A stretch of DNA of 64,000 bases from Acorus gramineus (lineage: Eukaryota; Streptophyta; Magnoliopsida; Acorales; Acoraceae): assembly GCA_030737835.1 (NCBI GenBank), contig JAUJYN010000081.1, positions 124,001 to 188,000 on the forward strand, read 5' to 3'. The stretch's first letter is position 1. Every line of letters begins with the position of its first letter. The position numbers and the translations under genes were made by a program. Shown here piece by piece: positions 14,111 through 27,088 of the stretch. The notes under the pieces are model-generated. The model was not told the DNA's origin. It was given only the letters and a program-made list of their open reading frames with translations, and ran no database searches.

Positions 14111-14654
14111 AATATTATATTGTGTTACGGTTCAAATTCAGTTAACTCGACGGTTGAATCAGTAACCCTTGACCTGGTCACTTGACTTGGTGATTTTTCT
14201 AGTTCATTGAACGGTTCGGTTTTTAAAATATTAGTGTATGTTGTGTTTTAAAAACTTGATTGAGCTGGCTCAACTGGGTTGACCGTGACTGACCTATATT
14301 CCTGTTCGGTTTACCCACTAAACCAATCTATTTGAAAAACCGGCTTAGGATTGAAAAATCATTCAACTGCCGTTTCATCGTCAGGTTTAGAAAACTGTAT
14401 CGGGTTAGATGAACCGATCGATTTTTTAAGATGTGTAAAATCAATGCTAAAAAGAATAAATTACCAAAAAAATGTTTTTTAGATAACTTTTCAAAAAATA
14501 TTTGAAAAAGGTCTTTCTAATTTTAATTGGTTGGGGTTTTTAAATATTTTAAAACTTATTAATTCATCATTGAAATTTAAAAAAGCAAGATTAATGACTT
14601 TTAATTTTCCTAATTGCACTTAAAAAAAAAGAAAAACAATTGGAGTATTTACAA
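14111..14654. other. AT-rich DNA left of the eIF3e fragment
   Basis: No coding frame or named element is recognised. A stretch around 14130-14430 has repeated ggttcggttta/aaccg-like words, possibly an old degraded repeat. The eIF3e-related sequence begins at about 14655. Confidence 0.4.
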
Positions 14655-15545
14655 TAGCTATCTCCTCTTAAATTTGGAAACTATGATGCTGCTGTTAAAT
14701 ATTTAGGGCATTACCAAGCATTGTGCACTAACAACAAGAAAAGCCTACGTGCCTTATGGAGAAAACTTGCAGCTCAGATACTGCGTTGTGATTGGGGTGC
14801 AGCTCATGATGATCTTAAGAGTCTGAATGAGATAATTGAATCCGAGGTTATATTTCATCTCTTTTTGTACATATGGTGAAAAATGGATTTTTTGGTGTCT
14901 CCTAAATTTTGCATTATCTGCATGCAGAATTTCTCTTCTCAGAATAGAGTATGGCTGATGCACTACAGCCTTTTCATCTTTTTCAGCCATGAAGATAGTA
15001 GAGAGGACATCGTTAATATTTACTTTCAGGACATGTTTGTTCTCTCAACATGGTCACTTTTCCTTTCGCTTAGGTCTTATCTTTTATTTCTTTTATTTTC
15101 TTCACGTTATATAATAAATGGAGAGGTTGTTAACTCACACATATATTATATCTACGACCATCATTTTTCTAAAGCAGATTTTCTGTAACACATTTGCCTT
15201 GTCTTTCAGTTTATTCATTTAAAGGTTTTTTATTGTTCATTTTGCCCCAATTGTGCATGTTTGCAAGCTCTAAATTATATTTAATGTTATCGTATGAGAT
15301 TTGTCCAGGTACTTGAATGCCATTGAAAAAAATGCCCAGTACCTTCTACGTTATGTTGCAACCACTGTGATTGTCTACCCAATGGGCAATAATATGCTCA
15401 GATTGATTAAAGTAATTCGGAAAGAGGAATTTACTTACAAGAATCCTATAACCGAGTTTCTGGAATGCGTGTATGTTACTTTTGACTTTGATGGTGCACT
15501 ATGGAAACTTCAAGAATGTAAAGATGTGAGTTGTTCTAAACTTCA

Positions 15546-18523
15546 TGTCACGCCCCAGGGCGGCCGTCCCCGGGACGCGGCAAGTGTATATATAATATCA
15601 GAATCTACACAGGAGGTCAATAATATATCATACACAAACAACTAGAATGACACACATGCAACAAAAGGGCTGACATGATATATACACCAAATGCGGAAGC
15701 AAAAGACTGAGTCTGTGAATAACATTCTACAGACTCGATACTCAATCATCTGTCCTGTGAGAGCCAATGCACCCAAATACAACTGAACATATACATACAT
15801 GTGCCAAGCACGGAAATCAAATACATACAGTCAAGAAGGGATGCTGATAACCTCTGATACTCGCGGAACGTGGCGCTGCTCCGCTACTGAAGGAATCCCT
15901 CGGAAAGCTCCAACTGCTGCTCCGGCTCTAGCTCAGGCTCAGTGACCACTGGGGAAAAACATATGCGAGGGGTGAGCCACACGCTCAGTGAACGGCACAA
16001 CCCATGCATCACAGACAATATTGACCACAACATATTAATCCAACTATTCATCCCGCCTCCAAAGGGCAGGAACAACATAATCAATAATCCATCTTAAACC
16101 ACTATTTCCATAACCCAGATCATACCCTCACCCTTACCCCTCAACAGGGGACTCAGGATATTGGGACTGACAATCATCCATAAACACAACCAGCGGGTCG
16201 CTCATCGACAACCCACTACACCCTCACCCTCACCTTTCCAAAGGTGACATAGGATTTTGGGACTGACTAGGCTGTTGGTCACCCTTGGTCCACCGATAGT
16301 CTCTCCTCCACTCCGTAGGCCGCTTGGTTTTCACCCACAACTTCGGCTCAGTCCGAAACCAAATCAGGAGGCGCCCACTGATGGGAACCCTTGGAAGGGA
16401 CGGCCTTTCTAACGCTGGGGCAGCCTCTACCGGATCCAACGAGGGGGACAGAACAGCCCATCCATACGCATATGATCCACTCGGATCCGCCGACAACACA
16501 TCTCTACAACTCTAATGTCATGAACTCTTCAGAGTTCCTCCAGGGCGCATATCCAAGATGCGGGGAAATAAGTATAATAAAAGCAAGGTTGTAATATCAT
16601 TGGGGGAAAGAACTCGGGAGGGCGGCGTGAGTTCCCGTTATAGGATACCCCGACAACCAAACAAGGAACACGGAGTACCCTAACCCGGGTCTCACCGCTG
16701 TCCTCGCAAGGCCCCTCCCCTATAATATTCACTAAGGCATGCGATCTAACATACACTAGCATTTAATTTAATAAATAAACTAGTAGGACGCATGCATAGG
16801 CCGAGGTTTCCTAGCATGAAAACAGGGGGCATGGTGCATGGCTCTTACACCTATCCTAAGGGTGCAAGTCCCTAACATACAAAGACTAGGGTAGCATGCA
16901 TTCTACATTTAAATCATACAAGCATGGATTACATATTACTGCAGGTTAATATTTATCCATGGCACCCCAGGAGAGGTCGGTATACGCCCAAATGCGTATG
17001 ACCCCTCTCTACTGGGTTGGATTGTCCCACTCATCGGTATCTGGGTCGTCGCGCGACCGTCCGTCCAGATCTGCAAGACAGACATTCAATATGGTGAGAA
17101 CAATACATGAATACTCAAAAAAATACCCAAACATACAAAACACACAACTAAACACCTAACATTCGAGCAAACGTGCATACGACCCGCACGCACGCTAGCC
17201 CGAGCACTCCGGCTACCACCCGCACGGCCACCCGACCCCTCGGGTGCGCCGCCGCGCCTCAGCCCGCGCGCCCCGACGCACTGCCGCACGCACGCGCACG
17301 CTCGCGCGCGCCAGCGCGTCCAGCCCAGCGCGCCCCCGCGCGCACTGCACGCACGCCCCAGCACCCGCGCGCACTGGCCCCCAACACCGCGCGCACTGGT
17401 CCCCAGCACCGCGCCCAGGCGCCCTGCCCAGCACCCAGGCACAGTGCCCAGGTGCCCAGCCCGCGCGCGCGCACGCTCGCGCGCACCCGCGCACACCCCC
17501 GCTCGCGCCAGCACCCGCGCGCACGCACCCGCGCGCGACTGCGCGCGCGACTGCGCCCGCCAGCGCCCAGTGCCCAGCACCCAGCGCCCAGCGCCACCCG
17601 CCCAGCGCCCAGCACCCAGCGCCCAGCGCCACCCGCCCAGCGCCCAGCACCCAGCGCCCAGCGCCACCCGTGCGCACGCCCGCGCGCACGCCCACGCGCA
17701 CGCGCGCGCGCCCCTTCCAGCTGCTGCGCCTGTGCTGCCTGTGCTGCTGCCTGCTGCCCGGGACTGCCAGCCTGCCAGCCCGAGCTCCTCTACCACCCAC
17801 CTCCGACCACCCCAAGGACTCCGACCACCTCCCACAGCCCTCCGACGGCCACCCACCGCCGCTGACCACCACCCAACCCCAAATCCACCCTCCTAGCATA
17901 CATCTATGCAAGAAAAGAGAGGAAAAGTGGCTTACCGAGGGAAGAAGGGAAGTCCGGTTGCTCTCCGCGCACCGAAACCTCTCCCAAAGGGCTTCCAACG
18001 CTCGGATCTACTCCCACCTCCGAAATGGCCCAAAACAGAGGAGAAGAGAGGGGGGGATGAGAGGCAAAACTCACCGGAATTTGGATTTGAAAGCACCGGG
18101 GTGTAGATCGGGACCCGATCTACACTTCCTATGCTTTAGGTTTTTGGGTTTGAGGGGTCTGAGGGGGCTCAAAAGTGAGAAAAGGAGAGAGGGGAGAGAG
18201 AAAATCAAGTTGGTAGGGATGATGAATAGTGATTTCGAAATTAGATCCCACCTTTATATAGTGTGCGACTTAAAAACCCAGATATGCCCCGGAACTGCGA
18301 AATTTCGGGAACGTTACAGGAATTCGATGAAATTTTCGTGAGAGGCCTAAAATGGCACCAGGACACCAAATATGCAGTTAGATTTCCAATCGGAGTCCTC
18401 TAACTCAGGATGATAGCTAACAGTCCAGAAATAAGCGGTATCGATCGAAAACCGAAAAAAAACGAAAAACTGCCAGAACGCTCCAACGGTTACCAGCAGG
18501 TTAAAAGTGACACATATATAACA
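15546..18523 (-). mobile_element. solo LTR, family S, copy 1 (2978 bp)
   Basis: The insertion is bounded by the 5-bp duplication cttca (15541-15545 and 18524-18528). Its ends are TGTCACGCCCCAGGG and, at the other side, the complement of TGTTATATATGTGTCAC, giving TG...CA when read on the minus strand. No reverse transcriptase or gag is present and the two ends are not direct repeats of each other, so it is read as a single long LTR. A TATA motif in the sense direction (CTATATAAAGG, about 18252-18262) lies roughly 265 bp from the start, implying a short U3 and a very long R/U5. The middle (about 17180-17780) is extremely GC-rich. Old copy, not coding. Confidence 0.85.
17540..17680. repeat. GC-rich minisatellite inside solo LTR copy 1
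   Basis: A run of cgcccagc/cacccagc words in units of about 36 bp is repeated roughly three times, with gcgccacccg punctuation, in a stretch near 80% GC. The long open frames in several reading frames here come from the absence of AT-rich stop codons and are not genes. Confidence 0.7.
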
Positions 18524-18696
18524 CTTCAAGAATGTAATGATTACTTAGCATTTTAGATAGTCTAACGTGTGCTTATCACACTTCAGGTATTTATGAACGA
18601 CCCTTTTCTTTGGACACCCAACTCTACGTTGATGGAGTAGTTCCTTGAAAATGCAAGTCATATCACTGAGAGGTATTGTCACATTCATCAGTATAG

Positions 18697-19449
18697 GTAC
18701 TTTTTTTATTTAAAAATATATTTGGATCAATTGAATTGTGGATTTTATGGTAAAAGCCACTTTTTGCATTCTGTACTAGTTTGTTTTTAAATGTTAATGA
18801 GCTTTCTGATCAAGGTATTGAGTTTCATTTAGCCACTCTGCACCATGTGGATTCTGATATATATTTTCTTAAATATGAACTTAAAATTTTTCATCTAATG
18901 CCCTACAAATCTCTAGAAGAAGTTCCAAGTGTATATCTTGTTTTTCTTATTTGCCACACAATCATGAACTTATTCACAAACATCAATATTCGATAGAGCG
19001 TACAATATCTAATTATGGACAACAGTTTCTTATTACACGGAATGCTTTCTGCTTTATAAAACAATGAATCTGTATCATGTATGTCTGTAACTAATGTAAG
19101 TATATTTGTGTGTGATACAATCATGCCTTCCTGTGTGTTGTTTTTTAACTAATCCTTTTCTCTGTTTGCTAGCATGCATGCTATGATGCGGGACTCGGAT
19201 GTCCCTTGGGGTCTGCCTGGCCCGGAGGGCTGGCGAGGCCCTGAGGGTCCGCCTGGCGAGCCTCCTATCCCGGTTGGCCAGAACTCCCATCGTGGCCTTC
19301 TTGACCTGGCAATGGTCCCTTCCATAAATTGGCAGATTTTTGGAAAAAATTTGGAGACTTTGAAGGTGTTGGCAACCACATGCAGGTGCAAGAAAAGGTG
19401 TGTTTAATTTTTTATTTTTTTATAATTTAAATTCTAGGATTTTCATTCA

Positions 19450-19494
<45 letters not shown>
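18697..19494. other. DNA between eIF3e pseudogene and MULE
   Basis: Mostly AT-rich, with no further eIF3e exon recognised. An isolated GC-rich patch (about 19190-19315) interrupts it. From about 19455 to 19494 it is a pure (TA)n tract in which the MULE is inserted. Confidence 0.5.
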
Positions 19495-19496
<2 letters not shown>

Positions 19497-20550
19497 GACG
19501 TGATATCGTGAGCGACGTGAGCGAGACGGACATCGTGCGCGACGCGTCCTCGTCCGTCCGATTTTAATTTCCACCAAATGAACGGCTGTTTCGAAACAAA
19601 CATCAAAACCAATTAACACTTAGCATCCTCGTCAACTATTGACCGAATAAAAAAATAATAAAACCAATTATACCCATTATACCCTCCCTCAAATAATCCC
19701 CTCCGACTCTCTTTGGTTCCTTCTCTCTCCATCTACAAATTTTTTTGTTTACAAACCCTCTCTGGTTCCCTCTCTCTCTCTCTCTCGATTTTTTTTTTCA
19801 TCCCCAAATCGGATGGCCTAACGTTGGCGTCGGCGACTACCCTCCTCACGTTGACGTTCGTGACTCTCCTCCTCACGCGGTCCCCCTGCGTTCGGCACCC
19901 CGTGCCCCTGCATCGTCCCCGTCCCAACATCGTCCACGCCCTAGCATCCTCAACATCCATTGTAAGTATTTATTTTCCATGTTCTGATTATTTAGGAATT
20001 TTTTTGTTTCATTTGTCATTTTGTTTGATTAGCTAGGGTTTTCATAATTTTTTTGTGAATTTTTTTAGGGTTTGTAAATATGTAAGTGTTAAGGGTTTAT
20101 TTTTTTTTTATTTCCTTTTCAAGGGGGAAATGATGTTTGTATATCCAGATACTGAAAGCAGAATGTTTTTTTTTTTTTTTTTTTTTTTATTGAGTTTGCA
20201 AAAATCTAAAAAAAAATGCCAGTATTTGTTTGAATTGAGAATTCAATTTATGACATATAGACTTAGAATTTTGCTGATGATGCTTAATGTATTTTGTGAT
20301 AGTTTTTATCCAATACTTGAAAAAAATTTGCTTGGGACAGACCTAAGGGGGGGGGGGATTATTCAAATCAAGCAGAATAATATGCTAGGATTTAGATTTT
20401 TAGTTGAATTAATCACTTCATGTTCACTTAGATAATCTTGGGATTTAGTAGAAAAATGTATGTTTCCTTGTTAAAATGTTGAAACACTTAGAGGCAACCT
20501 CTTTGGCATATCACTTTAATTGTTTGTGATTGTTTTATTATCTAGGGCTT
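19495..20550 (+). repeat. left terminal inverted repeat of the MULE, with first exon
   Basis: It matches the reverse complement of 26036-27091 with only scattered differences visible by eye, apart from homopolymer lengths. A CT-rich leader (about 19695-19790) and a GC-rich block end at a good donor, CATCCATT|GTAAGTAT (exon end 19961). The likely acceptor is TGTTACAG at 20875, directly before the transposase ATG. Thus the TIR probably supplies promoter and 5' UTR. Confidence 0.8.
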
Positions 20551-20880
20551 TCATATTTTTTTTTATGATTTTTTTAGGGTTTGTAAATCTTTAAGTATTA
20601 AGGGTTTTCAATTCTTTTCTGTTTCTTTTCATGGGGGAAATGGTGTTTATATATACAAACCATCAAATCTTTTTTTTTTATCCTTCAGTTTGCAAAAGTC
20701 TTTCCAACATTGAGCCTCAAACTTGACATCTCCAATTGCTTTAGAGTATTATTTTGCATTACAAATATGTGATGACTTGTTTGATTTCTGTTGGTTTTTT
20801 TTGTTTTATAGGGTAGATGACCCATATGGCATGGATATTTAGATAATTATGGTTTTGTTTGTTGTCATGTTACAGTTAAA

Positions 20881-23210
20881 ATGTTTAGTAGAGTTGACGG
20901 TACACATGATGATGAAAATGTTGAGAATTTGGGATCTTTATGTGGTGATGATAGAGGTTTTTGGATTCCAGACGTAGATGAACAATGTAAACCAGTCATT
21001 GGAATGTTTTTCGATTCTCAAGAAGAAGCAGAAAAGTTTTATGTCAATTATGGTAAAATTTCTGGTTTTTGTATTCGAAAATCATCCACAAAATACCGAA
21101 ATGTTGATGGTGCAAAAGAACTCTATTTGAGAGATTTTGTTTGCTCTAAACAAGGTTTTAAAGCTCCTTCAAATACAAAACAGATCCGAGGACATACAAG
21201 AATAGGATGCAAGGCTAAATTAAGCTTAATGAAAGATGGTGAGAAATGGAAGGTGAACAATTTTGTTGAAGGTCATGCTCACGTTTTGTGTACTCCCTGA
21301 AAAACACACCTTTTGAGATCACATAGAGAAGTAACAGCAGCTCAAAAATCCTTGATTGACACATTTAGAGGGGCAAATGTCAGCACTGCACAAACTATTT
21401 CTGTTATGGGCATTGATTCAGGAGGGTATGAGGAGGTTGGATGTACGGAGAGAGATGTTCGAAACTACATAGGGAAAACCCGAAATGAGTTGAAAGACTA
21501 TGATGCAGAATTATTTATAAACCACTTCAAAGAAAAAGCTGAAATGAATCCGTCTTATTATTTTGCGTATGAAGTGGATGAAGAGAACAGGTTAACACAT
21601 TGCTTTTGGGCCGATGGGGGTGCACGAAAGGCATATGCTCATTTTGGGGATGTTGTTGTGTTTGATACAACTTATAGCACAAACAAATATTCTCTAATTT
21701 GTGCACCCTTCACTGGAGTGAATCATCATTTCCAATCCATTAATTTTGGTTGTGGCTTGTTGAAAGATGAAAAGATTGATTCATTTATGTGGCTTTTTGA
21801 GAAGTGGTTGGAAGCAATGGGAAATAATCCACCGAAAGCATTCATCACAGATCAAGATCCAGCTATAGGGGCTGCCGTTGCACATTTGTTCCCTCATGCC
21901 TGTCACAGATTTTGCATTTGGCACATAATGAAGAAGTTGTCAGAGAAAGTTAGCCTGATTGCTCATCGAAGTGATTTTTTAGAGCCTTTCAAAGCATGCG
22001 TATATGGCTCAGAAACTGTAGATGAATTCGAAGAAAAGTGGAGGGGTTTAATTAGAAAGTTTCAGTTAGAGCAGAATGAATGGTTGGCAACAATGTATCA
22101 AATCCGTGAAAAGTGGATTCCAGTGTACTTTAAGCACATATTCATGGCGGGGATGAAGAGTAGTCAATGAAGTGAAGCTCAAAATTCTATGTTTGACAAA
22201 TACTTCAACAAAAATCATAGTCTCATTGAGTTCATTCACCTGTTCGAAAGGGCCTTGGAACATCAAAGGCACAATGAATTGGTGGCTGATCATGGGACAT
22301 TTGATAAAGCCCCACAGATTGCCACTAATTATGCCATTGAGTTGCAAATGGCCAAAAGATATACCCACAAGATCTTTTACATGTTCCAAAAAGAAGTTAT
22401 TTCTTCTATGCAGTATGGATCGATGAAACTTGATGAAGATGTGCAACTTCATATTGTTAAAAGGTTAGGGGATTCAGCCAATCATTTTCATGAAGTTTCA
22501 TTTAATCCATCAAAACAATAACTCATCTGCTCATGTAAGAAGTTTGAGAATGAAGGCATTCCATGTTCTCATATTATTGTTGTTTTGAGAAACAACTTTA
22601 TTGATTGTTTGCCTGAAACCCTCATTCTCGAAAGATGGACTATCACAGCCAAAGAAAGGGCTGTATATGATGATGATGGAGTGGAGCTTGCAGCACATAG
22701 AACATCAAGCAAATCGAATGGTAGAAAAAATATTGAGATCTTGCGTGGCTTTGCAGAATGCTTGAATGATGCTCCTATTGAAGTGTGCAATGCAGCGAAA
22801 GATATGTTGGCTGATTTGCAGAAAATCAAGGCCTCCTACAGTGCAAGTGGCAGTAATAATCCACCACAATCTAGAAGCACATCAGTCCCTTCAATTGTGA
22901 ATGTTCATCCCCCAAATATTTCAAAAACCAAAGGCAGTGGAAAAAGATTGAAGGGGGGAAAAGAAATAGCAATGGAAGAGATGGATAAGAGGAGAACTTG
23001 CAGTGTATGTGGTAAAAAAGAAAAAGACAATGCACGTACTTGTCCCAAATTGAAAGAAATGTAAGCTTATAATCTATTTTTCCAATGTTAAATTATGTCA
23101 ACTCTTTTTGTTAATAATATATAAGAGTTTATGAATGTCTCAGGTTATCACAGAACACCCAAGATGATCCAATAGCATTTAATGAAACTCAAGCTTCAAC
23201 CATTAATTGA
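20881..23210 (+). pseudogene. MULE transposase (MURA/FAR1-like), three in-frame stops
   Basis: One reading frame runs from the ATG at 20881 to 23060, then a short last exon at 23144-23210 (intron 23061-23143, GT-AG). Domains in order: a FAR1-type N-terminal finger (FYVNYGKISGFCIRKS); the MULE catalytic core with DTTY, then TDQDPAIG and CHRFCIWHI, and the third acidic residue probably in SEAQNS; a SWIM finger CSCKKFENEGIPCSH; and a C-terminal knuckle CSVCGKKEKDNARTCP, with Asn where His is usual. Stops interrupt the frame at 21298, 22168 and 22519, at sites where homologues carry ordinary residues; the first two are TGA, perhaps from CGA. The frame is otherwise continuous, so the damage is recent. 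Probably inactive unless mobilised in trans. Confidence 0.9.
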
Positions 23211-25193
23211 AACTTGGTAATTATGGTTACAATTACATTGTTTTTTTTAGTTATATTGATTTTGCTGTATCTGTAATATTTTGGTTATTGTTTTATTTCC
23301 AGGTCAATGTTTGAGAAGGCTTAGAGATGTATTGGTGCTGACATTTGAGTAAAGAAGGGTTTGGTTGTTTCAGGATGTTTAAGGAGGTTTGGTTTTTTTT
23401 GTTTCAGGCTTAGAGATGTATTGGTGCTGACAGCTAAGCCAAGCAATTCCAACCAAATTAACTTGTTAGGTTTATTGATGCCTGTAGAACATAGTTATGT
23501 ATTATATATTTAAATGGGTTTTTTTTTGTTTGATCTGCGAAAAATTATAAATCTGATTACTTTTTATATTCAACCCTGTTCTTGTGCTTGTTGTGATGGC
23601 ATAGGTAATTTGTGCTTTGTGTTGTTGGAGGGGCCTCTGTTTGTTTTATTGGTTTATTGTGGATTTGGAGGATGGATGATGTTTATTGCAGTCAATTTGA
23701 AGAGGTATCAAGCAGTGAAAGAAGTTGGGGAGATCACAATGAATGTTAGCATCATCACATACTACCAATTGATGCAAATTTGTTAGGTAAAACAATCTAG
23801 ATATTTAAGTGCATAGAAACTGATTACAATTGAGATGTTTAATTTTTTATGGTTTGACATGATTAGATGAATTCTTGAGTTTCATGCTTTTCTTGAAACA
23901 GGCATTTCTGTGGTTCTTTGAAATCCATAGCAAAATTTATTTTTAGACATCACGGGTGATATAGTTTTTCTCTCTAATGTAGTGTCACCTTGAGACTTTG
24001 AGTTGTAGTTTCACAATTTTCTCTTGATGCACTGAAAAATCTTATGTTGCCTTTTGAATTGAATCAATGCAGCTTGATAAGTTGGAATGCATAAACTACA
24101 GATAGCTTATAAATTTCATTATAAGTTGCTTATGAATATTGATGCTCGAGTGAGAGAGATGAACATCTCATATGAGCAGATTACAAAAATATTAAACCAA
24201 TTTTGGAGTTCCTTGAACAAAAAATGTAGAGAAATATCAGTTGCAAGATTCAGTTTGTAGTATCTTTTCCCCAAAAAATTCAATTTTATGGCATTTGAGG
24301 TTGACTTTGGCTTTTTGGTTCTAGTAGTGAGATTAGGAACAATTGTTTCATTTTTTTTGAAGATGTAATTTTAATGTAACAAGGCATATATTTTCATGAA
24401 AATAAGATACACACTTAAATGAATTATATGAACTTAATTATAATAGAAGTGAAAAATTACATTTTTTTTTTTTTTTGCAGTTACATTGCTCGTAATAATT
24501 GTAACTTGTTTCCTTTCTTGCATTTCTTGAAACAGGCATTTCTGTGGTTATTACAAGAACTGAACCTCATTAACAATGCTATGGATAAAGGGGCAAAGAG
24601 AAGTCTAAGCAATGCTACACAAGAACTTATTCATGACCCTCCAACAATACTTGTCAGGGACTTTTACTAACACCAAAATTGATAATGTATTGGTGCTAAC
24701 AATGGCATCCAGATCAAGAAATACATGAGACATAGCAAAAATGTTGTGTGTCCATTGATAGGAAAAAGTTAAAGGACCATGGGATTAATAGACAACAAAC
24801 ACCAAATACAGTGTCCCACACTACATCACCTTCTTTTAGAGAAGTCTAATTGACACTACTACAACAGTGTATCATTTAAACAGAGTAAACCATTGATCAA
24901 TAATGCAACAAAGGGACTAAGTCAAAAGTAGAACAATGCGGAAGGACAAACAATAATGCATTGTTTGAATATAAGCAGTTTCCATGATAACACAACTACA
25001 AAGTAAAATATGCAGCTATATTTTCAATTTGCGCATCCACAAATATAAAATAGTAAATCAAAAGAGGAGGATAAATAAATCAACCACTCTGAATTCATTA
25101 TATCATCAACAGAGTTCCAACCTTCATTTCAAACATATCCATATGCTACATATCCAAAAAAGGAAACAAGTTACAATTATTGAAACCCGTTTT
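23211..25193. other. non-coding interior of the MULE between the convergent genes
   Basis: It holds the 3' UTRs of both genes. A phrase tcttgaaacaggcatttctgtggtt occurs twice (about 23892 and 24527), pointing to an internal duplication. Another short duplication, cttagagatgtattggtgctgaca, is at about 23319 and 23408. No further coding frame is convincing. Confidence 0.6.
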
Positions 25194-25773
25194 TCAAACT
25201 CCATTTAACATTGAGCCTACAAATAACCCGATCAACATGAACACGATAAAAAAAAAGATAGTCAAGAAAGATTGATGATTTTGATGCCCTAACATGGTCA
25301 ATCTTTCTTCCACACGTTCATGTAGTGCTTCAACTCTACAAATTCTCTCCTCCATTTCTTTCACACATTCTTGTAATGCTTCAACCTTAGAAATTCTCTC
25401 CTCCATAGCTTGCAGTCTCGCCAACACTTTAGAGTTTTCCTCTATTGGTGCACATTGTTGTTCAATGCTATGAACCATCATATTCATGCTACCCAAACTC
25501 TCATCTTGCCATTGAAAGAAGTTACAACCGTTGACATCATTCTTCGACTAATAACAATATAATAAAAAAAGAAACAATGATTAACAAATGAAATCAAACA
25601 ATTAATTACCAATTAAAAAATTAACCAATGATTACCTTTCTTTCAGGGCAAGACCAAAACCATCTCCATGGATTAAATTTTGTTCGTGATTGTTTTAGAA
25701 TAGCTTTGTTCCCACATAAACAGTAAATATGGGTCGTAGGTCCATTGGATGATTCAATTTGCGAATGTTCCAT
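25194..25773 (-). CDS. GRF-type zinc finger, coiled-coil, C-terminal membrane-anchor protein carried by the MULE
   Basis: Two exons: 25773-25636 (46 codons, donor AAAG|GTAAT) and 25547-25194 (117 codons plus TGA, acceptor TTATTAG). The intron is phase 0 and the product is 163 aa. Residues about 17-60 form a GRF-type finger: C-L-C-G, then NPWRWFWSCPERK, then GCNFFQWQDE. A coiled coil follows (about 75-135) with duplicated ME-ERI-(S/C)-(K/R)-VEALQE/HERV units. A hydrophobic anchor lies at the C-terminus (FLTIFFFIVFMLIGLFVGSML). GRF fingers bind nucleic acid in other proteins. The role here is unknown; it may serve transposition or simply be cargo. The ATG lies directly after an acceptor (CTGATAG), and the leader exon would come from the right TIR (donor at 26624). 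No damage is seen. Confidence 0.8.
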
Positions 25774-26035
25774 CTATCAGAACATATATACATAATGTAA
25801 ATAATGGCTTCATCGGAATCCCAACATTATCTAACTATCCATGACATATGAGTCATCACATAAAGAAAACACTTAATTCATACACACACAAAAAAAAAAA
25901 AAAAAATAGAAATCTAACACTTCATCACATATTCCTAATGTATTCAGATCTAAAGATATTGGCGATGTCCTGTCCACCCCTTAAGTCTCTCCCAAGCAAA
26001 CAAAAAAATAAATGAAGTACAAATGAAGTTAGTTG

Positions 26036-27088
26036 AAAGCCCTAGATAATAAAACAATCACAAACAATTAAAGTGATATGCCAAAGAGGTTGCCTCTAAG
26101 TGTTTCAACATTTTAACAAGGAAACATACATTTTTCTACTAAATCCCAAGATTATCTAAGTGAACATGAAGTGATTAATTCAACTAAAAATCTAAATCCT
26201 AGCATATTATTCTGCTTGATTTGAATAATCCCCCCCCCCCCTTAGGTCTGCCCCAAGCAAATTTTTTCCAAGTATTGGATAAAAACTATCACAAAATACA
26301 TTAAGCATCATCAGCAAAATTCTAGGTCTATATGTCATAAATTGAATTCTCAATTCAAACAAATATTGGCATTTTGTTTTAGATTTTTGCAAACTCAAAA
26401 AAAAAAAAAAAAAAAAAAAAAACTGCTTTCAGCATCTGGATATACAAACATCATTTCCCCCATGAAAAGGAAATAAAAAAAAAAACTAAACCCTTAACAC
26501 TTACATATTTACAAACCCTAAAAAAATTCACAAAAAAATTATGAAAACCCTAGCTAATCAAACAAAATGACAAATGAAACAAAAAAATTCCTAAATAATC
26601 AGAACATGGAAAATAAATACTTACAATGGATGTTGAGGATGCTAGGGCGTGGACGATGTTGGGACGGGGACGACGCAGGGGGACGGGGTGCCGAACGCAG
26701 GGGGACCGCGTGAGGAGGAGAGTCACGAACGTCAACGTGAGGAGGGTAGTCGCCGACGCCAACGTTAGGCCATCCGATTTGGGGATGAAAAAAAAAATCG
26801 AGAGAGAGAGAGAGAGGGAACCAGAGAGGGTTTGTAAACAAAAAAATTTGTAGATGGAGAGAGAAGGAACCAAAGAGAGTCGGAGGGGATTATTTGAGGG
26901 AGGGTATAATGGGTATAATTGGTTTTATTATTTTTTTATTCGGTCAATAGTTGACGAGGATGCTAAGTGTTAATTGGTTTTGATGTTTGTTTCGAAACAG
27001 CCGTTCATTTGGTGGAAATTAAAATCGGACGGACGAGGACGCGTCGCGCACGATGTCCGTCTCGCTCACGTCGCTCACGATATCACGT

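Larger units (their letters stand above)
14655..18696 (+). pseudogene. eIF3e-like: eIF3 subunit e (INT6) pseudogene, middle exons, split by a solo LTR
   Basis: Four exon-like blocks resemble plant eIF3e. About 14675-14848 encodes a stretch with LCTNNKKSLRALWRKLAAQIL. About 14927-15029 encodes NRVWLMHYSLFIFFSHED. Block 15309-15525 encodes YLNAIEKNAQYLLRY and later DFDGALWKLQECKD. Block 18587-18696 encodes FMNDPFLWTPNS, then an in-frame TAG, then FLENASHITERYCHIHQ. The intron positions remain, so this is a genomic copy, not a retrocopy. The third intron is interrupted by the solo LTR at 15546-18523. The 5' exons and the C-terminus (from about residue 270 of the usual 440) are missing. Very probably non-functional. 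Confidence 0.85.

Noticed and set aside
17173-17998. Several long overlapping frames (150-365 codons) on both strands
   Set aside because: The stretch is near 80% GC and repetitive, so stop codons are rare in all frames. No known domain is seen, and the segment is the core of a solo LTR.
19713-20036. A Ser/Leu-rich 107-residue protein encoded in the MULE TIR
   Set aside because: The same frame exists in both TIRs and spans the predicted 5' UTR exon and donor site; it begins in the CT-rich leader and has no family match that I recognise.
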